A DNA stretch of 64,000 bases from NCBI RefSeq assembly GCF_001605725.1, contig NZ_CP011530.1, positions 4,774,001-4,838,000 of the forward strand, written 5' to 3'. Positions 56,727 through 64,000 of the stretch are shown here, in pieces (the first letter of the stretch is position 1; the number at the start of each line of letters is the position of its first letter). A program made the position numbers and the translations under genes. This DNA comes from Mycobacteroides immunogenum (GTDB lineage: Bacteria; Actinomycetota; Actinomycetes; Mycobacteriales; Mycobacteriaceae). A model generated the notes under the pieces. It was given only the letters and a program-made list of their open reading frames with translations. It made no database searches and had not been told where the DNA came from.

Positions 56727-56868
56727 ATCTCGCAGACTAATTGCTCACGTATGGGGGTGGGCAAATTTCTCCCCCTCCCGCAACCCCTGGCCCGGTCATA
56801 GTGTCCAACTGAGCCGGAATCGCGGTTCAGGATGGCGGAATCGCACCAAGAGACAGGAGAGAGTCAGC

Positions 56869-57807
56869 ATGGCCGCGGATCGTATTGACGTTCATACACA
56901 TGTGGTGCCCCCGTTCTGGGGCGAGGCATTGCTGAACCACGGCGGAGACCCATCGGGGTGGGCGATTCCCGGGTGGAGCGCCGACGCACATCTGAAGTTC
57001 ATGGATGAGAACCAGATCGCCACCAGCGTCCTGTCCTTGACGGCCCCCAGCGTCACCGGTTGGCACGGCCAGCAGCGGATTGATCTGGCCCGCAAGGTCA
57101 ACGAGTACGTCGCCGACTTGGTTGCCAAGTATCCCAGCCGATTTGGCAACTTCGCGACGGTGCCGCTACCGGACGTCGGGGCCGCCGTCACCGAGGCCGA
57201 GTACGCGTTGGACAGCATCGGCGCCGACGGCATCGTGTTGTTGAGCAACTACGACGGTGCCTACCTCGGTGACCCACGCTTCGCACCGCTGTGGAAGGCC
57301 CTCGATAAGCGCTCGGCGGTCGTCTTCATTCACCCCGGCCACCCGCAGATCCCGCTGCTACCCGATGTGCCGGGGCCGTTGGTGGACTACCCGTTCGACA
57401 CCACACGCAATGCCGTACACATGGTGTTCAACGGGGTGCTGGACAACTATCCGAATGTGAAGATCATCCTGTCGCACGCGGGTGGGTTCGTCCCCTACAC
57501 CGTGCTGCGGTTCTGCGAACTACAGCCCTCTCTGGCGCCGGACGGCCCCAACGCCGAGCAACTGCTGGCCAAGTTCAAGCTGTTCTACTGGGACACCGCG
57601 CTGTCCTCGGGCAAGTACGCGTTTTCAAGCTTCCTGGAACTCGCCGATTCCGAACGCATCCTGTTCGGCAGCGACTTCCCTTACGCCGCCCCACCGGTGG
57701 CCGCACGGTTCACCCAGATACTGGACAATGAAACGGGTTTGAGCGATTCGCAGAAGGCCGCTTTCAACAACATCAACGCCAAGAAGCTCTTTGCGCGTCT
57801 TGGGTGA
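56869..57807 (+). CDS. amidohydrolase (ACMSD/uracil-5-carboxylate decarboxylase-like)
   Basis: This 312-residue TIM-barrel metal hydrolase has the N-terminal HxH (IDVHTHVVPP), HPGHPQIPLLPD and ILSHAGGFVPY, and FGSDFPYAAPP with the catalytic Asp. These are signatures of amidohydrolase_2, which includes ACMSD decarboxylases. The ATG has AGGAGAGA upstream. It is divergent from the XRE gene. The substrate is not known. Confidence 0.86.
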   Translation: MAADRIDVHTHVVPPFWGEALLNHGGDPSGWAIPGWSADAHLKFMDENQIATSVLSLTAPSVTGWHGQQRIDLARKVNEYVADLVAKYPSRFGNFATVPLPDVGAAVTEAEYALDSIGADGIVLLSNYDGAYLGDPRFAPLWKALDKRSAVVFIHPGHPQIPLLPDVPGPLVDYPFDTTRNAVHMVFNGVLDNYPNVKIILSHAGGFVPYTVLRFCELQPSLAPDGPNAEQLLAKFKLFYWDTALSSGKYAFSSFLELADSERILFGSDFPYAAPPVAARFTQILDNETGLSDSQKAAFNNINAKKLFARLG

Positions 57808-57840
57808 CACCCCGCCCTCCTGACGTCCTTCTGACCGATC

Positions 57841-57901
57841 GCCGACACGCCGTGTTTGTACGCAAAGCGGGAGAACCGCGCGTCAAACACGGCGTGTCGG
57901 C
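57841..57901. repeat. perfect 18-bp inverted repeat
   Basis: GCCGACACGCCGTGTTTG (57841-57858) is repeated as its exact reverse complement at 57884-57901 with a 25-base loop. It lies between the amidohydrolase and gabT, where it could act as a terminator hairpin, but it has no T tract. It may belong to a dispersed family of intergenic repeats. Confidence 0.75.
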
Positions 57902-58020
57902 GCTTCGGTGAGTGCGTGCCAAAACGGCACAACCGGGGCCCGTCGATAGACAAACCGGCCATTCCCAGGGACGCCGCACAGCGGCACACTGAGATCGCCG
58001 GATCGACGACAGGAAGCGCC

Positions 58021-59370
58021 ATGACCGACATCACCTATCGCCTCCCCCAGAAGCGCAACATCGTGACGCCCCTGCCGGGGCCCCGGTCCAGTGCCCTGGC
58101 CGAGCGACGCCGCGCCGCGGTATCGGCGGGCGTCGGCTCCACCGCGCCGGTCTACGCGGTCGACGCCGACGGCGGTGTGATCGTCGACGCCGACGGCAAC
58201 TCCTTCATCGACCTGGGGGCGGGCATCGCGGTCACCACGGTCGGCGCCTCCCACCCCGCCGTTGCGGCCGCAATCGCGGACCAGGCAACGCATTTCACCC
58301 ATACCTGTTTCATGGTGACGCCCTATGCGGGGTACGTGCAGGTCGCCGAACTCCTCAACGCCCTCACCCCGGGCGATCACGAGAAGCGCACCGCACTGTT
58401 CAACTCCGGCGCCGAGGCCGTGGAGAACGCCATCAAGGTGGCACGGCTGGCCACGGGCCGCCCCGCCGTCGTCGCCTTCGACAACGCCTACCACGGCCGC
58501 ACCAACCTGACCATGGCGCTGACCGCCAAGTCGATGCCCTACAAGTCGCAGTTCGGGCCCTTCGCGCCCGAGGTCTACCGGATGCCTGCCTCCTATCCGT
58601 TGCGTGACGAGGCGGGCTTGACCGGCGAGGAAGCCGCACGGCGCGCGATCTCCCGCATCGAGACCCAGATCGGCGCCCAGTCACTGGCCGCGATCATCAT
58701 CGAACCCATCCAGGGCGAGGGCGGCTTCATCGTGCCCGCGCCCGGATTCCTCTCCACACTCACCGCATGGGCCAAGGACAACGGTGTTGTCTTCATCGCC
58801 GATGAGGTGCAAACGGGGTTCGCGCGCACCGGGGCCTGGTTCGCCTCCGAGCACGACGACATCGTTCCCGACATCGTCACCATGGCCAAGGGCATCGCGG
58901 GCGGCATGCCGTTGTCCGCCGTCACCGGACGCGCCGAGCTGATGGACGCGGTGTACACCGGCGGCCTGGGTGGCACCTATGGCGGCAACCCCGTCACCTG
59001 CGCGGCCGCCATCGCCGCGCTGGGCGTCATGCGTGAGCTCGACCTTCCGGGCCGCGCACGCGTCATCGAGACCTCGGTGGTGTCCCGGCTGCGCACACTC
59101 GCCGACGAGGTGGACGTCATCGGCGAGGTGCGCGGACGCGGCGCCATGCTGGCCATCGAGATCGTCAAACCCGGCACTCTCGAACCCGACGCGGCTCTGA
59201 CCAAAGCCATTGCCGCCGAGGCACTCTCCCAGGGTGTGCTGATCCTCACCTGCGGAACCTTCGGGAATGTCATCCGCTTGCTGCCCCCGCTGGTCATCGG
59301 GGACGATCTACTGGACGAGGGCATCACCGTCCTCGCCGACATCATTCGCGAGAAGGCGAGCCGCCAGTGA
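58021..59370 (+). CDS. gabT: 4-aminobutyrate aminotransferase
   Basis: This 449-residue class III aminotransferase has FNSGAEAVENAIKVAR, AYHGRTNLTMALT, EPIQGEGGF, ADEVQTGFARTG and the PLP Lys in TMAKGIAGGMPLSAV. It transfers the amino group of GABA to 2-oxoglutarate, giving succinate semialdehyde. ATG 58021 has AGGAAG upstream; the frame open from 57856 lies in the inverted repeat. It overlaps gabD by GTGA. Confidence 0.92.
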   Translation: MTDITYRLPQKRNIVTPLPGPRSSALAERRRAAVSAGVGSTAPVYAVDADGGVIVDADGNSFIDLGAGIAVTTVGASHPAVAAAIADQATHFTHTCFMVTPYAGYVQVAELLNALTPGDHEKRTALFNSGAEAVENAIKVARLATGRPAVVAFDNAYHGRTNLTMALTAKSMPYKSQFGPFAPEVYRMPASYPLRDEAGLTGEEAARRAISRIETQIGAQSLAAIIIEPIQGEGGFIVPAPGFLSTLTAWAKDNGVVFIADEVQTGFARTGAWFASEHDDIVPDIVTMAKGIAGGMPLSAVTGRAELMDAVYTGGLGGTYGGNPVTCAAAIAALGVMRELDLPGRARVIETSVVSRLRTLADEVDVIGEVRGRGAMLAIEIVKPGTLEPDAALTKAIAAEALSQGVLILTCGTFGNVIRLLPPLVIGDDLLDEGITVLADIIREKASRQ

Positions 59371-60821
59371 CCGACCACTCCACGCTGATCGATGCCATTC
59401 CCACCGAGCTGTGGATCGGGGGCAAGCAGGTCCCGTCGTCGACGGGAGCCCGGTTCTCGGTGCACAACCCCGCCACCGGCGCCGTCCTGACGACAGTGGC
59501 AGACGCCGCGCCCGCCGACGGTGCCACCGCGCTCGATGAGGCTTACGCCGTGCAGCAGTCCTGGGCCGCCACCGCGCCCCGTGAACGAGCCGAAATCCTG
59601 CGGCGGGCCTGGGAATTGGTGATGGCGCGGCGCGACGATTTCGCGCTGGCGATGACGCTGGAAATGGGCAAGCCGCTGGCGGAGAGCCAGGGCGAGGTGG
59701 CCTACGGCGGCGAGTTCCTGCGCTGGTTCGCCGAGGAGGCCGTGCGCATCAACGGCCGGTACACCTCGTCACCGACCGGTGCCGGCCGGATCCTGGTCAC
59801 CAAGCAGCCCATCGGCCCGACACTGGCCATCACCCCATGGAACTTTCCGCTGGCGATGGGCACCCGCAAGATCGGCCCGGCGCTAGCCGCCGGGTGCACC
59901 ATGATCGTCAAACCCGCCGCCGAAACACCGCTCACCATGCTGCTGCTGGGCCAGGTGTTCGCCGACGCCGGGCTGCCCGCGGGTGTGCTCTCGATCCTGC
60001 CCACCACCAGCGCCTCGGCCTTGACCGGTCCGCTGATCGATGACGCCCGACTGCGCAAGCTGACCTTCACCGGCTCCACCGGGGTCGGCAAGATCCTGCT
60101 GTCCCAGTGCGCCACCAGGGTCTTGCGCTCCTCGATGGAGCTCGGTGGCAACGCGCCGTTCGTGGTGTTCGACGACGCCGACGTGGATGCCGCCGTCGAC
60201 GGTGCGATGGCGGCCAAGATGCGCAACATCGGTGAGGCCTGTACCGCGGCCAATCGCTTCCATGTCGACAACGCGGTGCGCGCCGAGTTCACCGAGAAGC
60301 TCACCGCCCGGATGAGTGCGCTCACCATTGGCGCCGGCGACGAGAGTGGCGTGCAGGTGGGGCCGCTGATCACCGCCAAGCAGCGGGCATCGGTGGACGA
60401 GTTGGTGCGGGACGCCGTCAGCAAGGGCGCCGTCATCACCACCGGTGGCGCCATCGCCGACGGCGAGGGCTACTTCTACCCGCCGACGGTGCTCACCGAT
60501 GTGCCCACGGACGCAAGGATTCTGCGTGAAGAGGTCTTCGGGCCCGTCGCCGCGATCACCGGGTTCGACGGTGAAGAGGCGGGCATAGCCGCCGCCAATG
60601 ACACCGAGTTCGGCCTGGCCGCGTACATCTACACCGCCAATCTTGATCGTGCGCTGCGGGTTTCGGAGTCCGTGGAATCGGGCATGGTTGGCGTGAACCG
60701 CGGCGTCATCTCCGATGTGGCCGCGCCGTTCGGCGGTATCAAGGAATCGGGCATCGGCCGGGAAGCCGGCAGCGAGGGCATCGAGGAATACCTCGAAACG
60801 AAATACATCGCACTGCCCTAG
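59367..60821 (+). CDS. gabD: succinate-semialdehyde dehydrogenase
   Basis: This 484-residue ALDH has ITPWNFPLAMGTRKIGPALA, the Glu in SSMELGGNAPFVVF, the Cys in RNIGEACTAANRF, and GIGREAGSEGIEEYLETKYIAL, the ending typical of GabD. It oxidises succinate semialdehyde to succinate. A GTG start overlaps the gabT stop. Confidence 0.92.
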   Translation: MTDHSTLIDAIPTELWIGGKQVPSSTGARFSVHNPATGAVLTTVADAAPADGATALDEAYAVQQSWAATAPRERAEILRRAWELVMARRDDFALAMTLEMGKPLAESQGEVAYGGEFLRWFAEEAVRINGRYTSSPTGAGRILVTKQPIGPTLAITPWNFPLAMGTRKIGPALAAGCTMIVKPAAETPLTMLLLGQVFADAGLPAGVLSILPTTSASALTGPLIDDARLRKLTFTGSTGVGKILLSQCATRVLRSSMELGGNAPFVVFDDADVDAAVDGAMAAKMRNIGEACTAANRFHVDNAVRAEFTEKLTARMSALTIGAGDESGVQVGPLITAKQRASVDELVRDAVSKGAVITTGGAIADGEGYFYPPTVLTDVPTDARILREEVFGPVAAITGFDGEEAGIAAANDTEFGLAAYIYTANLDRALRVSESVESGMVGVNRGVISDVAAPFGGIKESGIGREAGSEGIEEYLETKYIALP

Positions 60822-60836
60822 ACCTAGGATCTCGCA

Positions 60837-61898
60837 ATGGGCCACTCACACGGGAATCACTCACACGAGTCTCGGCCCGGTCGCGAGCTGTCCGAAGGAA
60901 TGCAGGAGCAACTCGACATCCCCTATTCCGGGATGGTGTCGTTCGGGCAGCGGCCATTCCTGACAGACATCGAGCAGCTGGAAAAGTGGCAACCGGATGT
61001 CGCGATTGTCGGGGCACCCTTCGACATCGGGACAACCAACCGCCCGGGTGCGCGGTTCGGCCCGCGCGCGATCCGCTCCACCGCCTACGAACCCGGTACC
61101 TACCACCTGGATCTAGGTCTGGAGATCTTCGACTGGCTCGAGGTCGTCGACTTCGGTGACGCGTACTGCCCGCACGGCCAAACCGAGGTGTCGCACGCCA
61201 ACATCCGTGAACGCGTGCACGCCATCGCCTCCCGCGGCATCGTGCCGGTCGTGCTGGGCGGCGACCATTCCATCACCTGGCCCTCGGCCACGGCCGTCGC
61301 CGACGTGCACGGCTACGGCAACGTCGGCATCGTGCACTTCGACGCGCACGCCGATACCGCGGAGGAGATCGAGGGAAATCTCGCGAGCCACGGCACCCCG
61401 ATGCGGCGGCTCATCGAGTCCGGCGCGGTGCCCGGAACTCACTTCGTCCAGGTTGGTTTGCGCGGATACTGGCCGCCGCAGGACACCTTCGAATGGATGA
61501 AGGAACAGGGCATGGTCTGGCACACCATGCAGGAAATCTGGGATCGCGGCTTCAAGAACGTGATGGTCGACGCCGTCGGCGAGGCCCTGAACAAGGCCGA
61601 GAAGCTATATCTGTCGGTGGATATCGATGTGCTGGATCCGGCGCACGCTCCGGGCACCGGCACCCCAGAACCCGGCGGCATCACCAGCGCCGACCTCCTC
61701 CGTATGGTGCGCCAACTCTGTTACGAACACGATGTCGCCGCCGTGGATGTGGTGGAGGTGGCGCCGGCCTATGACCACGCCGAACTCACCGTCAACGCCG
61801 CGCACCGGGTGGTCTTCGAGGCCTTGTCCGGAATGGCGGCGCGGCGGCGGGACGCGGCGGGCGCCAGCGCCGGGCCACCGTCGCCGCAGGCACGCTGA
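60837..61898 (+). CDS. agmatinase/guanidinobutyrase-family ureohydrolase
   Basis: This 353-residue Mn-dependent ureohydrolase has VVLGGDHSITWP, HFDAHADTAEE and SVDIDVLDPAHAPGTGTPEPGG, all metal ligands present. The family includes agmatinase, guanidinobutyrase and guanidinopropionase. Its position right after gabTD suggests guanidinobutyrase (giving GABA) as a strong alternative to agmatinase. It starts 15 bp after gabD. Confidence 0.9.
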   Translation: MGHSHGNHSHESRPGRELSEGMQEQLDIPYSGMVSFGQRPFLTDIEQLEKWQPDVAIVGAPFDIGTTNRPGARFGPRAIRSTAYEPGTYHLDLGLEIFDWLEVVDFGDAYCPHGQTEVSHANIRERVHAIASRGIVPVVLGGDHSITWPSATAVADVHGYGNVGIVHFDAHADTAEEIEGNLASHGTPMRRLIESGAVPGTHFVQVGLRGYWPPQDTFEWMKEQGMVWHTMQEIWDRGFKNVMVDAVGEALNKAEKLYLSVDIDVLDPAHAPGTGTPEPGGITSADLLRMVRQLCYEHDVAAVDVVEVAPAYDHAELTVNAAHRVVFEALSGMAARRRDAAGASAGPPSPQAR

Positions 61899-61900
61899 CC

Positions 61901-62851
61901 TCAGGCGGCGAAAAGCTCCAAACGCTGCGGCGTCTCGATACCCGAGTAGTGGCTGGCGTCCCCGAGCAGGATCTGGCTTCGCCGGCCACGAACATCCACC
62001 GGCACGTCCCCTGCCAGCGTGACGCGATGCAGCTCGCGCTGTTGCTCACCGAAATCGGCGATGCCGTAGTGCTGGGTGGCCCGGTTATCCCAGATGGCCA
62101 CGTCGCCTAGCCGCCAATTCCAGCGGAAGGTGTTCTCCAGCTTGGTAATACGCGATTGCAATAGCTGGAACAACGCCGCGAACTCGGCGCTCTGTAAATC
62201 CTGGAAGCTCTTCACGAACTGCCCGAGCAGCAGGCTGCGCTCACCGGTCTCCGGGTGCACACGCACCACCGGATGCAGGGTTTCGTAACGGGAACTGGTG
62301 AACTCGCTGTAACAGGCGGCCCGGCGCTCAGCGCTCACCCCGCCCGATGCCCCCGACGACGCGTAGTCATACAGGTTGGTGTGCGTGGCCCACAGATCCT
62401 CGACGAGAGAACGCAACGGCGTGGGCAGTTGTTCGTACGCGGCGACGGTCGACGCCCACGTGGTGGCACCCCCATAGGACGGCAGCGTCACCGGCCGCAG
62501 TACCGATGCCTTCGGGATGCGGTCGACGAAGGTGACATCGGTATGCCAACCGTTCGCGGCCCCCTCCAGATTCAGCAGCTCGGTGCCGTGGGACCGCACC
62601 GTCGGATGCGGCAGTGTCGGCTCCCCTAGCAGCGCGGCGAACCCGTACTGTGCGGCATCGTCGAGGTGATGCTGCCCGGTGAACACCAGCACCTTGTTGA
62701 CGGCCAGCGCGACGCGGATCGCCTCCACCCGTTCGGCGGGAACGTCGGCGCGCAGCTCAACCCCATCGACTCGGGCGCCAATGTGTTCACCGAGCTTTTC
62801 CACGGTGATGCCGGCTTCCCGATAGATACGTCGTGTCTGGTCGTCGCCCAT
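61901..62851 (-). CDS. TauD/TfdA-family Fe(II)/2-oxoglutarate dioxygenase
   Basis: This 316-residue protein has the HxD motif GWHTDVTF, the distal His and Arg in [23 protein letters not shown], and the [16 protein letters not shown] opening of TauD-like enzymes. It may desulfonate taurine or oxidise another sulfonate or aryl-oxy substrate. ATG 62851 is preferred; the frame to 62899 lies in the divergent Nudix leader. Confidence 0.88.
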   Translation of the reverse strand: MGDDQTRRIYREAGITVEKLGEHIGARVDGVELRADVPAERVEAIRVALAVNKVLVFTGQHHLDDAAQYGFAALLGEPTLPHPTVRSHGTELLNLEGAANGWHTDVTFVDRIPKASVLRPVTLPSYGGATTWASTVAAYEQLPTPLRSLVEDLWATHTNLYDYASSGASGGVSAERRAACYSEFTSSRYETLHPVVRVHPETGERSLLLGQFVKSFQDLQSAEFAALFQLLQSRITKLENTFRWNWRLGDVAIWDNRATQHYGIADFGEQQRELHRVTLAGDVPVDVRGRRSQILLGDASHYSGIETPQRLELFAA

Positions 62852-62945
62852 TCCCGCATCACAACAATCCCTGCGCCGTATGCCCAGGTATAGAGCCACC
62901 TCGATCCGAAAGAGCGCCGCGCGCGGCGGCAGATATGGTCGAACG

Positions 62946-63662
62946 GTGATCGCGTACGACGAAGAACTGCGAGACCGTATCGGCGAGCGCCTGGCGGGTC
63001 ACGCACGCAGGACCGTCGATGACCCGGAGAAGCGCCGCGCCGCGGTGGCCGTCGTACTGGTCGATTCGGACCTAGGCGAAGACCGCATCGATCCGGCGCC
63101 ACTGGAAGACTGGATCGGCGGCCGCGAGATTCCCGGGCACGGACTTGACGGCAGAATGGTCGACGTATCGGGTGGCGCAGCATTCCTGCTGTGCCGCAGG
63201 GCCTCTCGGCTCAACTCGCACGCCGCACAATGGGCGCTACCCGGCGGGCGATTGGATCCGGGCGAGGATGCCATCGAGGCCGCGCTGCGCGAGTTGGACG
63301 AAGAACTGGGCGTCGCGCTACCCGATTCCACGGTCCTCGGATTGCTCGACGACTATCCGACACGTTCGGGGTACGTGATCACGCCGGTGGTGGTGTGGGG
63401 CGGAGGCCGGCTGGAGCTGAGCCCCTCCCCCGATGAGGTGGTCGCCACCTATCGCGTCGGGTTGCACCAGCTGCAACGCGAGGATTCACCGCGCTACATC
63501 ACGATTCCGGAGAGCCCGCGCCCGGTGGTGCAGATCCCGTTGGGCAATGATCTGATCCACGCCCCGACGGGAGCGGTCCTACTACAGGTGAGATGGCTGT
63601 GCCTGGAAGGCAACGGCGACCCTGTCGACGATCTGGAGCAGCCGGTCTTCGCGTGGAGGTGA
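62946..63662 (+). CDS. Nudix hydrolase (CoA/NTP pyrophosphatase type)
   Basis: This 238-residue protein has the Nudix box [24 protein letters not shown], agreeing with GX5EX7REUXEEXGU. It hydrolyses nucleoside diphosphate derivatives; the CoA pyrophosphatase type is one possibility from its N-terminal region. GTG 62946 is preferred over an open frame from 62880. Confidence 0.88.
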   Translation: MIAYDEELRDRIGERLAGHARRTVDDPEKRRAAVAVVLVDSDLGEDRIDPAPLEDWIGGREIPGHGLDGRMVDVSGGAAFLLCRRASRLNSHAAQWALPGGRLDPGEDAIEAALRELDEELGVALPDSTVLGLLDDYPTRSGYVITPVVVWGGGRLELSPSPDEVVATYRVGLHQLQREDSPRYITIPESPRPVVQIPLGNDLIHAPTGAVLLQVRWLCLEGNGDPVDDLEQPVFAWR

Positions 63663-63665
63663 GGT

Positions 63666-64000
63666 CTACGGTACGTCGGCACGCGCCAGCAATGTCGGGG
63701 TCCCATAGGTCGCGCTCTGCTCGGCCACCCAGCCCGGTTCCAGATACACCGTGTTGGACGCGATCACGTTGCCGTCGCGCAGGATCTCGCCGAGGTAGTT
63801 GCCGCCCGGGTCGCTGAACAGGCTCACCGCCGCCTCGCGGGCGGTCATCGTGACGTCATGCTGCCACGGCACGAACGGGTCCAGCCAGGTCTGCTTGACC
63901 GCCTTCTCCCCCTTACCGTTGCGGTACGAGATCGTCACTTGGCGATTGGTTCCGGGATCCTGCAAGGTCACCCGGTACGTCAACTTCACTCCGGGATCGG
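63666..64000 (-). CDS. MmpS-like membrane protein C-terminal part (N-terminus outside window)
   Basis: The reverse frame is open from 63666 to the window edge, ending LLARADVP. The visible part (LTYRVTLQDPGTNRQVTISYRNG, LDPFVPWQHDVTM, SLFSDPGGNYLGEILRDG) resembles the periplasmic domain of mycobacterial MmpS-type proteins. The codon at 63989 (GTG) is in frame but is probably internal. It cannot be judged whole. Confidence 0.6.
   Translation of the reverse strand, partial: DPGVKLTYRVTLQDPGTNRQVTISYRNGKGEKAVKQTWLDPFVPWQHDVTMTAREAAVSLFSDPGGNYLGEILRDGNVIASNTVYLEPGWVAEQSATYGTPTLLARADVP

Overview
The window is mycobacterial chromosome. It carries an almost complete counterpart of the Mycobacterium tuberculosis Rv3515c-Rv3531c steroid-catabolism locus, the Rv0421c-Rv0433 housekeeping block, GC-rich codon use, many ATGA/GTGA overlaps and KstR-type operators. 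Rearranged order relative to M. tuberculosis, plus the amine/GABA catabolism island, suggests a rapid grower, perhaps of the Mycobacteroides (abscessus-chelonae) group. The species assignment is inference.

Layout. (1) 1-10.6 kb: a nitronate monooxygenase fragment and fadD19 run leftward, divergent from echA19, with a perfect KstR box between them. A Ser/Thr kinase and a Lon-N-domain protein follow. Then comes the Rv3520c (F420 oxidoreductase) / Rv3521 (DUF35) / ltp4 / ltp3 / NTF2-like set, with a second perfect KstR box. (2) 10.6-23.7 kb: an accessory block that M. tuberculosis does not have at this place. Leftward genes encode a sulfotransferase and a DUF1214 protein. A tight rightward operon encodes a P450, FAD monooxygenase, GNAT, transglutaminase-like protein, AurF-like di-iron oxygenase, carrier protein, a class II aaRS-like amino acid:carrier-protein ligase, a second carrier protein and a fused double aminotransferase. 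A leftward methyltransferase/P450 pair closes the block. This looks like an undescribed amino-acid-derived natural-product pathway in which a single amino acid is tethered to a stand-alone carrier protein. (3) 23.9-34.2 kb: an IdeR-boxed ferredoxin reductase, a deazaflavin-type protein, a gamma-carbonic anhydrase divergent from kshA (shared KstR box), an Rv3527-like protein, then a leftward operon DUF1214-SDR-sulfotransferase-FAD protein-dtd, divergent from an IclR regulator. (4) 34.3-47.7 kb: cysDNC, a YbdK-type ligase, sodC, a LytR-C protein, DUF3263, def, GNAT, xthA, a MFS exporter, a TPP-riboswitch-led thiC-thiD, and an alpha/beta hydrolase whose fourth codon is a stop. (5) 47.7-62 kb: a KstR-like TetR with its own perfect KstR box, then a PucR regulator, aldehyde dehydrogenase, copper amine oxidase, Usp, APC permease, XRE regulator, amidohydrolase, gabT, gabD and an agmatinase-family gene, together an amine/GABA/polyamine utilisation island. 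(6) 62-64 kb: a TauD dioxygenase, a Nudix hydrolase and the end of an MmpS-like gene.

The only gene-free stretch above 300 bases is 44237-44611 (the thiC leader, which holds the riboswitch). I saw no tRNA, rRNA, insertion sequence or CRISPR array.
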